From Pseudovibrio sp. Alg231-02 (GTDB lineage: Bacteria > Pseudomonadota > Alphaproteobacteria > Rhizobiales > Stappiaceae), in the NCBI RefSeq assembly GCF_900143565.1, contig NZ_FREX01000003.1:310001-374000 (forward strand): 64,000 bases of DNA, written 5' to 3'. A model generated the notes under the pieces. It saw only the letters and a program-made list of their open reading frames with translations, was not told the DNA's origin and did no database searches. The stretch's first letter is position 1, and every line of letters begins with the position of its first letter. Made by a program: the position numbers and the translations under genes. Positions 36,024-45,141 of this stretch are shown here, piece by piece.

Positions 36024-37424
36024 ATGAGCAACCGCATGTGGGGGGGCCGTTTTGCGGAAGGGCCAGATGCAATCATGGAAGAGATCAATGCTTCCATTGA
36101 TTTTGATCGCAAGCTCTACCGACAAGACATAGCCGGGTCCAAGGCTCATGTTAGCATGTTGGCTGCACAGGGCATCGTTAGCGCAGAAGATGCCGAAAAG
36201 ATAGCTCAGGGTCTAGACACAATTCTGTCAGAGATCGAAGAGGGCACCTTTACCTTCTCACGTGCGCTTGAAGACATTCACATGAATATCGAAGCGCGTC
36301 TGGCTGAATTGATTGGCCCGACCGCTGGCCGTCTTCACACAGCTCGTTCACGTAACGACCAGGTTGCCACAGATTTCCGTCTTTGGGTACGCGACTCTTT
36401 GGACGATCTTGAGGCACAGGTGACCGACCTGATGCAGGCGCTTGCTGAAAAAGCAGAAGAGCATGCAGCAGTTGTGATGCCGGGCTTTACACACTTGCAG
36501 TCCGCGCAGCCGGTGACATTTGGCCACCACCTGATGGCTTATGTCGAGATGTTCTCTCGTGACCGCTCCCGTCTGCAAGATGCGCGTGCGCGTATGAATG
36601 AGAGCCCACTTGGCTGTGCTGCGCTTGCTGGTACATCTTTCCCGATTGACCGTGAGATGACTGCGGCTTCTCTGGGCTTTGATCGTCCGACTGCAAACTC
36701 TCTTGATGGTGTTTCTGACCGTGACTTTGCCATTGAAGCGCTGGCGGATGCGTCCATCTGTGCGATGCACTTGTCTCGTCTGGCAGAAGAGATTGTGATC
36801 TGGTGTTCTGCCCAGTTCGGCTTCATCAAGCTTTCCGACAAGTTTTCGACCGGTTCTTCCATCATGCCGCAGAAGAAGAACCCGGATGCAGCTGAGCTGA
36901 TCCGTGCGAAGACTGGCCGTATTTATGGCGCGTTGAACTCTCTTCTCGTGATGATGAAGGGTTTGCCGCTGACCTACTCCAAGGACATGCAGGAAGACAA
37001 AGAGCAGGCGTTTGACGCTCTGCCGAACCTGTCTCTGGCTCTGGCAGCCATGACCGGCATGATGCGTGACCTTGAGCCGAATGTGAAAACGCTGAAGAAA
37101 GCTGCCGGTTCCGGCTATTCCACCGCGACTGATCTGGCTGACTGGTGCGTGCGTGTAGTTGGCATGCCATTCCGTGATGCTCACCATGTGACTGGTGCAC
37201 TTGTTAAGATGGCTGTCGATAAAGGTGTAGACCTGCATCGCCTGACATTGGAAGAGATGCAGAGCGTTGAACCGCAGATCACGGATGATGTCTACAGCGT
37301 TCTTTCCGTTGATAAATCTGTTCGCAGCCGTGTCTCTTATGGTGGCACAAGCCCGGTGAATGTGCGTAAGCAATCCCGCCGTTGGCTTAAGCAGCTTGAG
37401 CGTGAGCAGAAGACGGAAAAGTAA
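36024..37424 (+). CDS. argH: Argininosuccinate lyase
   Basis: Last step of arginine synthesis: argininosuccinate to arginine and fumarate. It begins [20 protein letters not shown]. The fumarase-superfamily signature [12 protein letters not shown] (about residue 285) is present, with [17 protein letters not shown] and [16 protein letters not shown]. It has 466 residues. The ATG at 36024 is preferred because GAGG lies upstream; an in-frame ATG at 36012 is possible. The arrangement argH, small lipoprotein, lysA is conserved in the order. Confidence 0.97.
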   Translation: MSNRMWGGRFAEGPDAIMEEINASIDFDRKLYRQDIAGSKAHVSMLAAQGIVSAEDAEKIAQGLDTILSEIEEGTFTFSRALEDIHMNIEARLAELIGPTAGRLHTARSRNDQVATDFRLWVRDSLDDLEAQVTDLMQALAEKAEEHAAVVMPGFTHLQSAQPVTFGHHLMAYVEMFSRDRSRLQDARARMNESPLGCAALAGTSFPIDREMTAASLGFDRPTANSLDGVSDRDFAIEALADASICAMHLSRLAEEIVIWCSAQFGFIKLSDKFSTGSSIMPQKKNPDAAELIRAKTGRIYGALNSLLVMMKGLPLTYSKDMQEDKEQAFDALPNLSLALAAMTGMMRDLEPNVKTLKKAAGSGYSTATDLADWCVRVVGMPFRDAHHVTGALVKMAVDKGVDLHRLTLEEMQSVEPQITDDVYSVLSVDKSVRSRVSYGGTSPVNVRKQSRRWLKQLEREQKTEK

Positions 37425-37488
37425 GTCTGTTCTTCGGATGATCTTGCAGTCATCGTTGTTACGGTGCAGAAATAAAACTGAGAGTAGG

Positions 37489-37504
37489 CTCGGGTTCGCC
37501 CGAG
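37489..37504. other. Stable UUCG-type hairpin between argH and the lipoprotein gene
   Basis: CTCGGG-TTCG-CCCGAG is a perfect 6-bp stem with a TTCG tetraloop. There is no T run after it, so it is not a standard terminator; it may protect the 3' end of argH mRNA or slow transcription. Confidence 0.4.
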
Positions 37505-37563
37505 TCAGTCCTTAGGTCGAATTTCTGGTTTGGTAAGATCATCCAGATTGGAGCAGAGAAAAC

Positions 37564-37833
37564 ATGAGCTCGCAAGGCATGAAAGACATTACAAAAAGCC
37601 GTAGTTCCAAGCTTTTGATTGGCCTCACAATTGTTGCACTCGGTCTGAGTGTTTCCGCTTGTGGGCGTAAAGGCAGTTTGGAAACGCCAAGCCAAGCTCG
37701 GGCGACTGCAGATGGTGCACCGCCACCCCTGAACGATGCTCCTGTACCAGAGATCCCTGGAGATAAGGACGAAAGTCTGTTTCTGGATCCGTTGATTGGT
37801 GCGGATGAGGATGATCCCGACTTCAATTTTTAG
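37564..37833 (+). CDS. Small lipoprotein (LptM/YifL-like)
   Basis: An 89-residue lipoprotein with a basic N terminus, a hydrophobic core IGLTIVALGLSVSAC and a lipobox ending SAC at about residue 33, followed by GRKGSLETP, the typical LptM start. LptM assists maturation of the LptD/E lipopolysaccharide translocon in enterobacteria; transfer of that role is inference. The acidic tail (DESLFLDPLIGADEDDPDFNF) is typical for the alphaproteobacterial form next to lysA. Confidence 0.8.
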   Translation: MSSQGMKDITKSRSSKLLIGLTIVALGLSVSACGRKGSLETPSQARATADGAPPPLNDAPVPEIPGDKDESLFLDPLIGADEDDPDFNF

Positions 37834-37881
37834 ACTGGTTCGCTAAGCCCACCGCGGTAGAGCCAGCGTAGAGGACCTACA

Positions 37882-39153
37882 TTGCATTACTTTGAGTTTA
37901 AGGATGGCGTGCTTCACGCTGAAGATGTTGCGCTGAGTGAAATTGCAGCGGAGGTTGGAACACCATTTTACTGCTATTCCCGCGCGACATTTGAACGTCA
38001 CTTCAAGGTTTTTGACGGGGCTTTTGATGGAATAGATCATCTGACCTGTTATGCAATGAAGGCGAACTCCAACATCGCTATTTTGACGGTGTTGGCGAAA
38101 CTAGGCGCTGGTGCGGATGTTGTTTCTGAAGGGGAACTGCGGCGTGCATTGAAAGCGGGCATTCCTGCAAACAAGATTGTGTTTTCTGGTGTTGGCAAGA
38201 CCCGTCAGGAAATGCGTTTTGCGCTGGATGCTGGCATCCTGTGCTTCAATGTAGAATCCGAACCTGAGCTGAAGCGGCTTTCTGCCGTTGCTTCCGAGAT
38301 GGGTAAGACTGCGCCGATTTCTCTGCGCATCAACCCGGATGTGGATGCAAAGACCCACGCTAAGATCTCTACCGGTTTGGCTGCGAACAAGTTTGGCATT
38401 GCCTGGGACCGGGCGCGCGCTGTTTACAATGAAGCTGCGCAGCTGCCGGGCCTGAAAGTGACCGGTATGGACATGCATATCGGTTCTCAGATCACTGAGC
38501 TGGGTCCGTTTGATGATGCTTTGGAACGCCTTGGTGTGCTGATTGGCATGCTGAAGGAAGACGGTATTGAGATTGACCACCTTGATGTGGGTGGCGGTCT
38601 TGGCATTCCTTACGGAAGCGGAATTGAAGCGCCGCTGCCGACTGAATATGCGAAGGTTGTTCGTAAGCACATTGAGCGCCTTGGCGTGACGCTGATTACC
38701 GAGCCGGGGCGTTTGATTGCCGGAAACGCCGGTATTCTCGTTACCGAAACGATCTACCGTAAAGAAGGTGAAGCGAAGAACTTCGTCATCGTGGATGCTG
38801 CGATGAACGATCTGATCCGCCCAACTCTTTATGAAGCCCACCATGACATTGGTGCGGTGAGCGAAGAGCGTCAGAACGGTGAGCAGATGCTGGCGGATGT
38901 TGTTGGGCCAGTTTGTGAAACCGGTGACTACATTGCTCGTGACCGGGAGTTGCCGAAGTTTGAGGAAGGCGACCTGCTGGCTGTCTACTCTGCTGGTGCT
39001 TATGGTGCGACCCAATCCGGCACTTACAACACGCGTCTTCTGGTGCCTGAAGTTTTGGTTGATGGCGATAAGTTTGCGATCATCCGTCAGCGTCCAAGTT
39101 ACGATGAGTTACTAAATCAAGACGTTGTGCCGAACTGGGTTGAAAAGGCTTAA
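37882..39153 (+). CDS. lysA: Diaminopimelate decarboxylase
   Basis: PLP enzyme, last step of lysine synthesis. The alanine-racemase fold shows the PLP lysine in YAMKANSNIAIL (about residue 57), HIGSQITELGPF, DVGGGLGIPYGSG and GRLIAGNAGILV. Residues near the C terminus (CETGDYIARDREL, YSAGAYGATQSGTYNTR) complete the active site. The start is a TTG with GAGG seven bases upstream. It has 423 residues and is the third gene of the argH-lipoprotein-lysA block. Confidence 0.97.
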   Translation: MHYFEFKDGVLHAEDVALSEIAAEVGTPFYCYSRATFERHFKVFDGAFDGIDHLTCYAMKANSNIAILTVLAKLGAGADVVSEGELRRALKAGIPANKIVFSGVGKTRQEMRFALDAGILCFNVESEPELKRLSAVASEMGKTAPISLRINPDVDAKTHAKISTGLAANKFGIAWDRARAVYNEAAQLPGLKVTGMDMHIGSQITELGPFDDALERLGVLIGMLKEDGIEIDHLDVGGGLGIPYGSGIEAPLPTEYAKVVRKHIERLGVTLITEPGRLIAGNAGILVTETIYRKEGEAKNFVIVDAAMNDLIRPTLYEAHHDIGAVSEERQNGEQMLADVVGPVCETGDYIARDRELPKFEEGDLLAVYSAGAYGATQSGTYNTRLLVPEVLVDGDKFAIIRQRPSYDELLNQDVVPNWVEKA

Positions 39154-39249
39154 CTCTGTTTGAAAGCCCCTTAGGTTTGCCAGATTGCTGATCTACGTTA
39201 ATCGCCGTATGCTCAAAAGAAAAAGCAGGCGGCGATTAGCGAGGCCTTT

Positions 39250-41895
39250 GTGACCCATCAGAATGAGAATGGCGGCAATAAAAACCTAAAGAATGCCATA
39301 GCTTCTGCAAGTGAATTGCGAGAGCATAAGACGCGTTATGGCGAAGGGGCCGGGCTATTTGGCCTGTGGCAGTCCCTGTTTTCTCAAAGATTATCCTACC
39401 GATTGAAAAGGCTGGCTTTTAAAGCGCAGCTTTATTTGTTTTGGGAGCGGTTTTGGCCTGCCATTCAGGTGCCGCTTATTGTGGTCTGCCTGTATGTTGC
39501 CGTTAGTTTTTTAGGGCTGTGGCAGCTGCTTGGTTTTTATGGCTCTGCGGTGGGATCAATCCTGTTTCTCGCTGTTTTCATTTGGAGTTGTTACCCGCTT
39601 TTACGTCTGAAGCTTCCCGATGAAGCGGAGGGATTGCGCAAGGTTGAGCTTGCCAGTGATCTGCCGCACCGACCTTTGCTCTCTTACAAGGATGAGCAGG
39701 CGACCGGGATGGATGACGAAGAGGCGCTTGCGCTTTGGTCTGCCCACCAAAAGCGGTTGCGAGAGCGGCTTAAAAACCTGCGGGTTGGGGGCGTTAATCC
39801 GCGCGGGTTTGCCAAAGATCCTTATGCCCTGCGTGTTTTCGCCGTTATGTTGCTTGTGGTGGGGTATTCCGTTTCGGATGCGAACCGGTGGTCTAGCCTT
39901 TTGGCACCATTCCAGTCTCAGGCTGTGGGAAGTGTTTTACCTGCTCGCATTGATGCGTGGGTTACTCCGCCAGCTTACACGGGTGAGGCTCCTGTTTTCC
40001 TCAGCGGGGATGCCAATCAACTGAGGGATTCCCGGGATGCGCTCTCGATTGCCAGTGGCAGTGAGGTGTTGGTGCGGGCACAGGGCACTGGTGAATTCTC
40101 CGTTGTTTATTTCTCGCGCCGTGGACAAGAGGTTTTGGAACCGGAACGTGTGCAGCCGGGTGCTGGTGAAAGCTCTGATGAGCTGAAAACCACCGAATGG
40201 CGGTTTCCGTTGAACTCAAGCGGGCGCTTGCAGATCCTTCAAAATGACTCTCCGAAATATTCCTGGAAGATTGCGATACGGCCAGACTTGCCGCCGCGCA
40301 TTCGTTTGTTTGATGACCCAGAAGAGCAGCTTTCCGGCAGTCTCAAACTGACTTATCTGGTGCAGGATGATTACCGTGTGGTTTCTGCTGAGGCTATTAT
40401 GGAGCAGGTTCAGCGCGGGGATGAGGATAAACAAGGCCGATCTCTGGTGGAGGCGCCACGGTTTAACCTGAGCTTGCCGCCCAAAGATTCCAAGATGGCT
40501 GTCGGGCAGACCTTTCAGGATTTAACGGCCCATCCATGGGCAGGTTCTGAGGTGGCTCTTGTGCTTGTGGCTCGTGATGAGGCTGAGCAAGAGGGGCGCT
40601 CGCAGCCCGTTTATATCAAACTGCCGGAGCGCCGGTTCAATAAACCTTTGGCGCGGGCTGTTGTTGAGCAGCGCCGTAATCTTGCAATGAACGTTGAGAG
40701 CTATCCGCAGGTGGTGGATGCGCTGGATATGCTGATGATTGCGCCGGAGCGGTTCATCGATGATGCAGGATCTTATCTGCCGTTGCGTTTTGCTTATGCC
40801 GAGTTGGTTGCAGCCAATACGGATGAGCAGCTGACAGACATGCTGGACGTGCTGTGGAACGTGGCGCTGACGATTGAGGATGGTGGTTTATCTGCTGCCG
40901 AGCGGGCTTTGCGTGAGGCGCAGGAGGCATTGCGGAGGGCATTGGAACAGGGGGCTTCGGAGCAGGAAATTGCTGAGCTGATGAGTGATCTGCGTAAGGC
41001 GCTGGATGATTATCTGAAATCCATGGCCCAGCAGATGCGCGAGAACCCTCAGCAGCTTGGTCAGATGCCGATGGATGAGAACTCTCAACAGATTACCCCT
41101 CGGGATCTGGATGACATGCTGCGCCGCATGGAAGAGCTGGCGAAAACCGGTTCTTTGGAGGCGGCGCGTGAGTTGTTGGCGCAGATGCAGCAGATGCTGG
41201 AGAACATGCAGAATGCGCAGCAGCAACAGCAAGCGCCAAGCCAGCAGCAACAAGAGATGTTGCAGGCCCTGGAAGATCTCGGTGAGATGATCCAGAAGCA
41301 GCGCAACCTGATGGATGAAACGCATCAGTTTGATCCGGACAGCCAGCAGCGCCGTCCCGGCCAGCGCAATGACCAGCAGGATAAGCGTGGTCAGGGTGGT
41401 GAGATGAGCAATGAGGAGGCCCAGCAGGCCTTCCGCGAGTTGCAGAAGCAGCAGCGCAATCTCTCTGATGACCTGCAGAAGCTGCTCGACAGCATGGCAA
41501 ACAACGGCGCCAAGCCGAGCAAGGATCTGGATAGTGCTGGTAACTCCATGGAGGATGCTGGTGACGCTTTAGGCGCGCAACAGGCGGATGAGGCTGTATC
41601 TGAGCAGAGTCAGGCCCTGGAATCCTTGCGCAAAGGCGCTCAGCAGCTTGCAGAGCAACTGGCCGGACAAGCTGGTGGGCAAGGGCAAGCAACCAACTCT
41701 CCGCTGAACGAGGACCCGCTTGGCCGTATGCGCCGCGTTGAGGGGCCGGAATTTGGCAGTCAGGTGAAAGTGCCTGATGAGATTGAGGTTCAGCGGGCGC
41801 GGCGTATTCTGGAAGAGCTGCGCCGCCGGCTTTCCGATCCCGACCGTCCGCAGCTTGAGCTGGAGTATCTGGAACGGTTGATGAAGCGCTACTGA
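39250..41895 (+). CDS. TIGR02302/DUF4175 family membrane protein
   Basis: A large 881-residue alphaproteobacterial protein. Three hydrophobic helices lie in the first 220 residues (about 70-88, 95-115 and 195-215), so the bulk is exposed to the periplasm. A middle beta-rich region (APAYTGEAP-type repeat, VTPPAYTGEAPVFLSG) is followed by a very Gln/Glu/Met-rich coiled-coil part (about 555-840), including QQQQQAPSQQQQEM. The function is unknown. The start is a GTG. The position next to lysA is conserved in Rhizobiales. Confidence 0.85.
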   Translation: MTHQNENGGNKNLKNAIASASELREHKTRYGEGAGLFGLWQSLFSQRLSYRLKRLAFKAQLYLFWERFWPAIQVPLIVVCLYVAVSFLGLWQLLGFYGSAVGSILFLAVFIWSCYPLLRLKLPDEAEGLRKVELASDLPHRPLLSYKDEQATGMDDEEALALWSAHQKRLRERLKNLRVGGVNPRGFAKDPYALRVFAVMLLVVGYSVSDANRWSSLLAPFQSQAVGSVLPARIDAWVTPPAYTGEAPVFLSGDANQLRDSRDALSIASGSEVLVRAQGTGEFSVVYFSRRGQEVLEPERVQPGAGESSDELKTTEWRFPLNSSGRLQILQNDSPKYSWKIAIRPDLPPRIRLFDDPEEQLSGSLKLTYLVQDDYRVVSAEAIMEQVQRGDEDKQGRSLVEAPRFNLSLPPKDSKMAVGQTFQDLTAHPWAGSEVALVLVARDEAEQEGRSQPVYIKLPERRFNKPLARAVVEQRRNLAMNVESYPQVVDALDMLMIAPERFIDDAGSYLPLRFAYAELVAANTDEQLTDMLDVLWNVALTIEDGGLSAAERALREAQEALRRALEQGASEQEIAELMSDLRKALDDYLKSMAQQMRENPQQLGQMPMDENSQQITPRDLDDMLRRMEELAKTGSLEAARELLAQMQQMLENMQNAQQQQQAPSQQQQEMLQALEDLGEMIQKQRNLMDETHQFDPDSQQRRPGQRNDQQDKRGQGGEMSNEEAQQAFRELQKQQRNLSDDLQKLLDSMANNGAKPSKDLDSAGNSMEDAGDALGAQQADEAVSEQSQALESLRKGAQQLAEQLAGQAGGQGQATNSPLNEDPLGRMRRVEGPEFGSQVKVPDEIEVQRARRILEELRRRLSDPDRPQLELEYLERLMKRY

Positions 41896-42025
41896 TCAGC
41901 GGTTTCAGGATGCTTTAATGAAGAGTTAGAAAACTAGATTGATCGCGATGTCGGTCCTTCCAGTTTTCTTTGCCATTTGGCGGCTCCTTCATTGTCGTGC
42001 CCGCTTTAGCTCCTATACTTTCGCC

Positions 42026-42658
42026 ATGAGCCAGACAGACCCAAACAAACCTGAAGTTCTGTCACACATCATTGAAGAGGTGATGGATGACTGCATCAGG
42101 GTGTTTGTGCTTAAAGGGCTGCAAGCCTGTTCCATGGAAGACTTCTATGAGGCCTGTGGACCACATCGGGCGTATGTGGAAGAGCACTTCACGACCAAGC
42201 AAGACTTCTGCGCTGCGGTTTTGCTGTGGTGGCTCAACAGCATTTTTGCGGAGCTGAAAAGCACCATTTCGCTGCACTCCAATCTGCATTCGGCTATCGA
42301 AGCGGTGCTATATGAGTTCATCGATATCTGTGTCGGTCATCGTGAAAGCAAGCACGGCGATAAGTTTTGTGTGCTCGACAATATGGCGTTGTTTGATGAG
42401 GAGCTGCTGGCGAAGTTTGCGATGTATTATCAGGAGGGTGTGAAGCATTTCCGCCTGAAATTCATGGATCTGAAGAGTGAACTCAAAGACCCTGATGATA
42501 TTGAGAAGCTTCTGATCTTCTATGTGATGATCCTTGAGGGGCTTTATGTCCTGATCCGGCGTGGGTTCTCCCGCAACATGCTTTTTGAATATGCGGATAT
42601 GAGCCTGCATACGCTAGAGTTCTACGAGAAGCGCCCGTCTGATAAGACGACTGATTAA
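42026..42658 (+). CDS. TetR-like protein with a weak N-terminal helix-turn-helix
   Basis: A 210-residue all-helical protein. The N-terminal region EVLSHIIEEVMDDCIRVFVLKGLQACSMEDFYEACGPHRAYVEEHFTTKQDF has the TetR layout (helix, G-L-xx-S/T, then a recognition helix ending before F-x-x-K), but the recognition helix is unusual. The C-terminal ligand domain is typical in spacing only. The start is the ATG at 42026; the open frame extends upstream without a binding site. It lies between TIGR02302 and an S41 peptidase on the other strand. Confidence 0.6.
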   Translation: MSQTDPNKPEVLSHIIEEVMDDCIRVFVLKGLQACSMEDFYEACGPHRAYVEEHFTTKQDFCAAVLLWWLNSIFAELKSTISLHSNLHSAIEAVLYEFIDICVGHRESKHGDKFCVLDNMALFDEELLAKFAMYYQEGVKHFRLKFMDLKSELKDPDDIEKLLIFYVMILEGLYVLIRRGFSRNMLFEYADMSLHTLEFYEKRPSDKTTD

Positions 42659-42714
42659 AGGTCCGCAAGCATCGGCTGGTAAGCTGGAGCTGGACGAGGA
42701 CGTTTGAGATTGGC

Positions 42715-44028
42715 TTAGCTGGTCACGGCTTGTCTGAGTAGTTGCTGTGCAAGTGTGAGGGCGGGGTCGTTGCCTTGGCGGATGTCTTCTGGTGTTGGCA
42801 TAACCGGACAATCCGGATGTATCCCAACTCCTTCAAACCTTGTCCCATCTGGAAAATCAGTACGCTTTGCCGAGATTGTGAGCTGTGTTTCGGGCAGAGG
42901 TGCCTCAAAATAGGGTTGTCCGGTTGAGCCCGCGGACGCTTCTCCAACGATTGTTGCGCGTCCGGAATGTTTTAGAGGTATCAAGAGATCTTCGGTTGCA
43001 GAGCCGCTGCCAATATCAATCAGAACAATCAGCTTTCCTCGAAACGGTGTGGCACTGGCTGGGAAGGTCTCGCCGTTTGTGAGGAGATGCATGGGCGTTG
43101 TTTCAGCGTTGGGCTGGGTGTGATGTGCGGAGAGTTCTCCGTTTTGCCATGCAGCCACGCCTTGTTCAGCCTTCTCCAGTCCGGTGATCTGAGGTGTTCG
43201 TTCCATCCAGATTGCGATTGGCTCCAGGCAGAGTTTTTTCATGAGCTTCATGGGTGTGTTGCCGCCGCCATTGCCGCGTAAGTCAAGGATGACTGGAGAT
43301 TGGTTGTCGATCTGGCTTAGGAAGGCGAGAGCTTGTTCCTCGTACTCTGGTTTTGAGAAGCTGCGGATGATCAGGCGTGGATGCTTTCCCGACGTGTCGA
43401 GTTCAAATGCCTTGAGATATGAAAGCGGATGCTTGTGTCCTGCGCGGGTGATCTGCAGGCTTTGCCCGTCGTGAAGTGTGATGTTGAGTTGGTTTGGCAA
43501 AAGAAAGCTATTGAATAGCAGCAGGTTGCGTTCTGCCGCTTCTGGCTTTGAGGCGCTGACAAGCTTTGTGTACCTCGCAAAGAACTCATTAGCAGGAAGG
43601 TCGTTGACCTGCTCTATGATGTCTCCGGCTTTGATGTCTGTGTGAGTTGAGCCACAAACAGTCCATGCGCGCTTTGAGGCTGATACGGGTAGCGGGCGTG
43701 CCCAGAACCCAAAGCCTGAGTTTTGCAAGAGCGTGAAATCAATGAAGTGAGTATGCGCGTTCTTAAGGTGAGCCAGATAGCTCTGCGTTGCGAGCAGGAA
43801 GCCACGGCGATCTTCGACGTCTTCCAATGCACCTAGATAGCGAAAGTAGAGATCTGCGTTGCTGGTTTCCGGGATGTTTTCCCAATGCGCGAAACAGCTT
43901 TCTACCGCTGAATATATTCGGCTGGCTGCATAGTACTTTGCTGCAGGAGGAAGGGGCGCTGCCGGGTCTTCCAAGCGCATCATTGCTTGTTGAAGGGCAG
44001 AAGTCTCTTGTTCCATGGGAAAGCTCAC
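42715..44028 (-). CDS. S41 family peptidase (C-terminal processing protease-like)
   Basis: A 437-residue serine protease of the tail-specific/CTP group. The catalytic region includes VILDLRGNGGGNTPMKLM, IVLIDIGSGSATEDLLIPL (nucleophile Ser in GSGS) and ATIVGEASAGSTGQPYF. A PDZ-like region (DIKAGDIIEQVNDLPA) is present in the middle. No signal peptide is visible at the N terminus (MSFPMEQETSALQQAMM), so the protein may be cytoplasmic, unlike most CTPs. The substrate is unknown. Confidence 0.82.
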   Translation of the reverse strand: MSFPMEQETSALQQAMMRLEDPAAPLPPAAKYYAASRIYSAVESCFAHWENIPETSNADLYFRYLGALEDVEDRRGFLLATQSYLAHLKNAHTHFIDFTLLQNSGFGFWARPLPVSASKRAWTVCGSTHTDIKAGDIIEQVNDLPANEFFARYTKLVSASKPEAAERNLLLFNSFLLPNQLNITLHDGQSLQITRAGHKHPLSYLKAFELDTSGKHPRLIIRSFSKPEYEEQALAFLSQIDNQSPVILDLRGNGGGNTPMKLMKKLCLEPIAIWMERTPQITGLEKAEQGVAAWQNGELSAHHTQPNAETTPMHLLTNGETFPASATPFRGKLIVLIDIGSGSATEDLLIPLKHSGRATIVGEASAGSTGQPYFEAPLPETQLTISAKRTDFPDGTRFEGVGIHPDCPVMPTPEDIRQGNDPALTLAQQLLRQAVTS

Positions 44029-44115
44029 TCAAAACCAACAATGAAATATGCGCATAGAAGATCAGGAAATCCCGATTTTGTACAGCGTGTTGGATTTAGG
44101 TTTAGCGCTTGAGAC

Positions 44116-44157
44116 TGAAAAAACAAAACGCGACCGCTCGGAAGAGGGATCGCGTTT
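44116..44157 (-). terminator. Terminator after cpdR
   Basis: On the minus strand AAACGCGA and TCGCGTTT form a stem followed by a T-rich run (GTTTTTTC). It lies 26 bases after the cpdR stop codon. Confidence 0.7.
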
Positions 44158-44182
44158 CTTGAAACTTTATTGGGGAAGGGCT

Positions 44183-44581
44183 TTAAGCAAACGCGGTTTG
44201 CTGAGAGCCTTCTTCTTCTTCTGCCAAGGCAGTGGTGACGGCTTTTCTGACTTCCACCAGTGAAAATGGTTTTGTCAGAACGTCCTTCACGCATTTACCG
44301 ACTTCTTCAGAGCGTTCACGCTGGTCTGCGTAACCGGTCATCAAAAGGATTGGCAGGCCCGGATAGCGAGCGCTACTTTGCATCGCAAGTTCGATACCAT
44401 CCATCTCCGGCATTCTGATGTCGGAGAGTAGAAGGTCAAACCTGCCCTGCTGTTGCAGCAGTACAAGAGCGGCTTCGGCGCCATCTTCTACGGCGGTCAC
44501 TTTGTGCCCGTCCAGCTCCAATGCACGTTTTACAAAGGCGCGGACCGCATCATCGTCTTCCGTCAGAAGTATGTGAGCCAT
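44183..44581 (-). CDS. cpdR: Single-domain response regulator CpdR
   Basis: Receiver-only protein of 132 residues. The phosphoacceptor is D54 in LLLSDIRMPEMDGIEL; acidic residues EDDDAV and the conserved K in DVLTKPF complete the site. The N terminus HILLTEDDDAVRAFVKRALELDGH is nearly diagnostic for CpdR. In Caulobacter, unphosphorylated CpdR delivers ClpXP to the pole and promotes degradation of PdeA and, with RcdA/PopA, CtrA. The gene is 14 bases after hpt on the same strand, so the two probably share a transcript. Confidence 0.93.
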   Translation of the reverse strand: MAHILLTEDDDAVRAFVKRALELDGHKVTAVEDGAEAALVLLQQQGRFDLLLSDIRMPEMDGIELAMQSSARYPGLPILLMTGYADQRERSEEVGKCVKDVLTKPFSLVEVRKAVTTALAEEEEGSQQTAFA

Positions 44582-44595
44582 TATAGCCCCCCTAG

Positions 44596-45141
44596 TTAGT
44601 CGTCACCTTCCTGCGGCACGTAGCCGATGAATGGCAACTGTCTCCATGCATGCCCCATGTCCATGCCGTAGCCGACGACGAATTTATCCGGACAATCAAA
44701 GCCCGTATAATCCGATTTAACATCGGCTTTTCTGTGGTTCGGTTTGTCCAGGAGTGCAGCAATCCGGACAGACTTGGCTCCACGTTCGGCGATCATGTCG
44801 CGTGCAAACTTCAGAGTGCGGCCGGATTCAAGAATATCATCGACCAAGATGACGTCTCTTCCGGTCACGTCGCTTTCGATATCGCGGAGGACTTTTACCT
44901 CTCCTGACGACACCGTTCCACTTCCATAACTTGAAAGGTGTAAAAATTCCATTTCCGGAACGGAACCTGCTCTGTGCAAAGCACGGGCAAGGTCAGCTGC
45001 AAAAATGAAGCTTCCTTTCAAGACCGCTACTACGAGGAGATTGTGAGGCTTGTCCTGTGAGATAGCTTCTGCGACGGCTTTTACGCGTGCCGCGATTGCT
45101 TCTTCATCAAACAGCACGCGGATTTCCGGGTTACCGGTCAT
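44596..45141 (-). CDS. hpt: Hypoxanthine phosphoribosyltransferase
   Basis: Salvages hypoxanthine and guanine to IMP and GMP. The PRPP-binding signature is VILVDDILESGRTLKFA (about residue 98). Other conserved elements are VAVLKGSFIFAADLAR, LHLSSYGSGTVSSGEV and DFVVGYGMDMGHAWRQLPFIG-type purine-site residues seen as FVVGYGMDMGHAWR. It has 181 residues. The start overlaps the zinc-ribbon gene upstream by the 4-bp ATGA, indicating translational coupling. Confidence 0.95.
   Translation of the reverse strand: MTGNPEIRVLFDEEAIAARVKAVAEAISQDKPHNLLVVAVLKGSFIFAADLARALHRAGSVPEMEFLHLSSYGSGTVSSGEVKVLRDIESDVTGRDVILVDDILESGRTLKFARDMIAERGAKSVRIAALLDKPNHRKADVKSDYTGFDCPDKFVVGYGMDMGHAWRQLPFIGYVPQEGDD

Noticed and set aside
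36348-37373. 341-codon open frame antisense to argH
   Set aside because: Shadow of argH; composition and lack of motifs do not support a gene.
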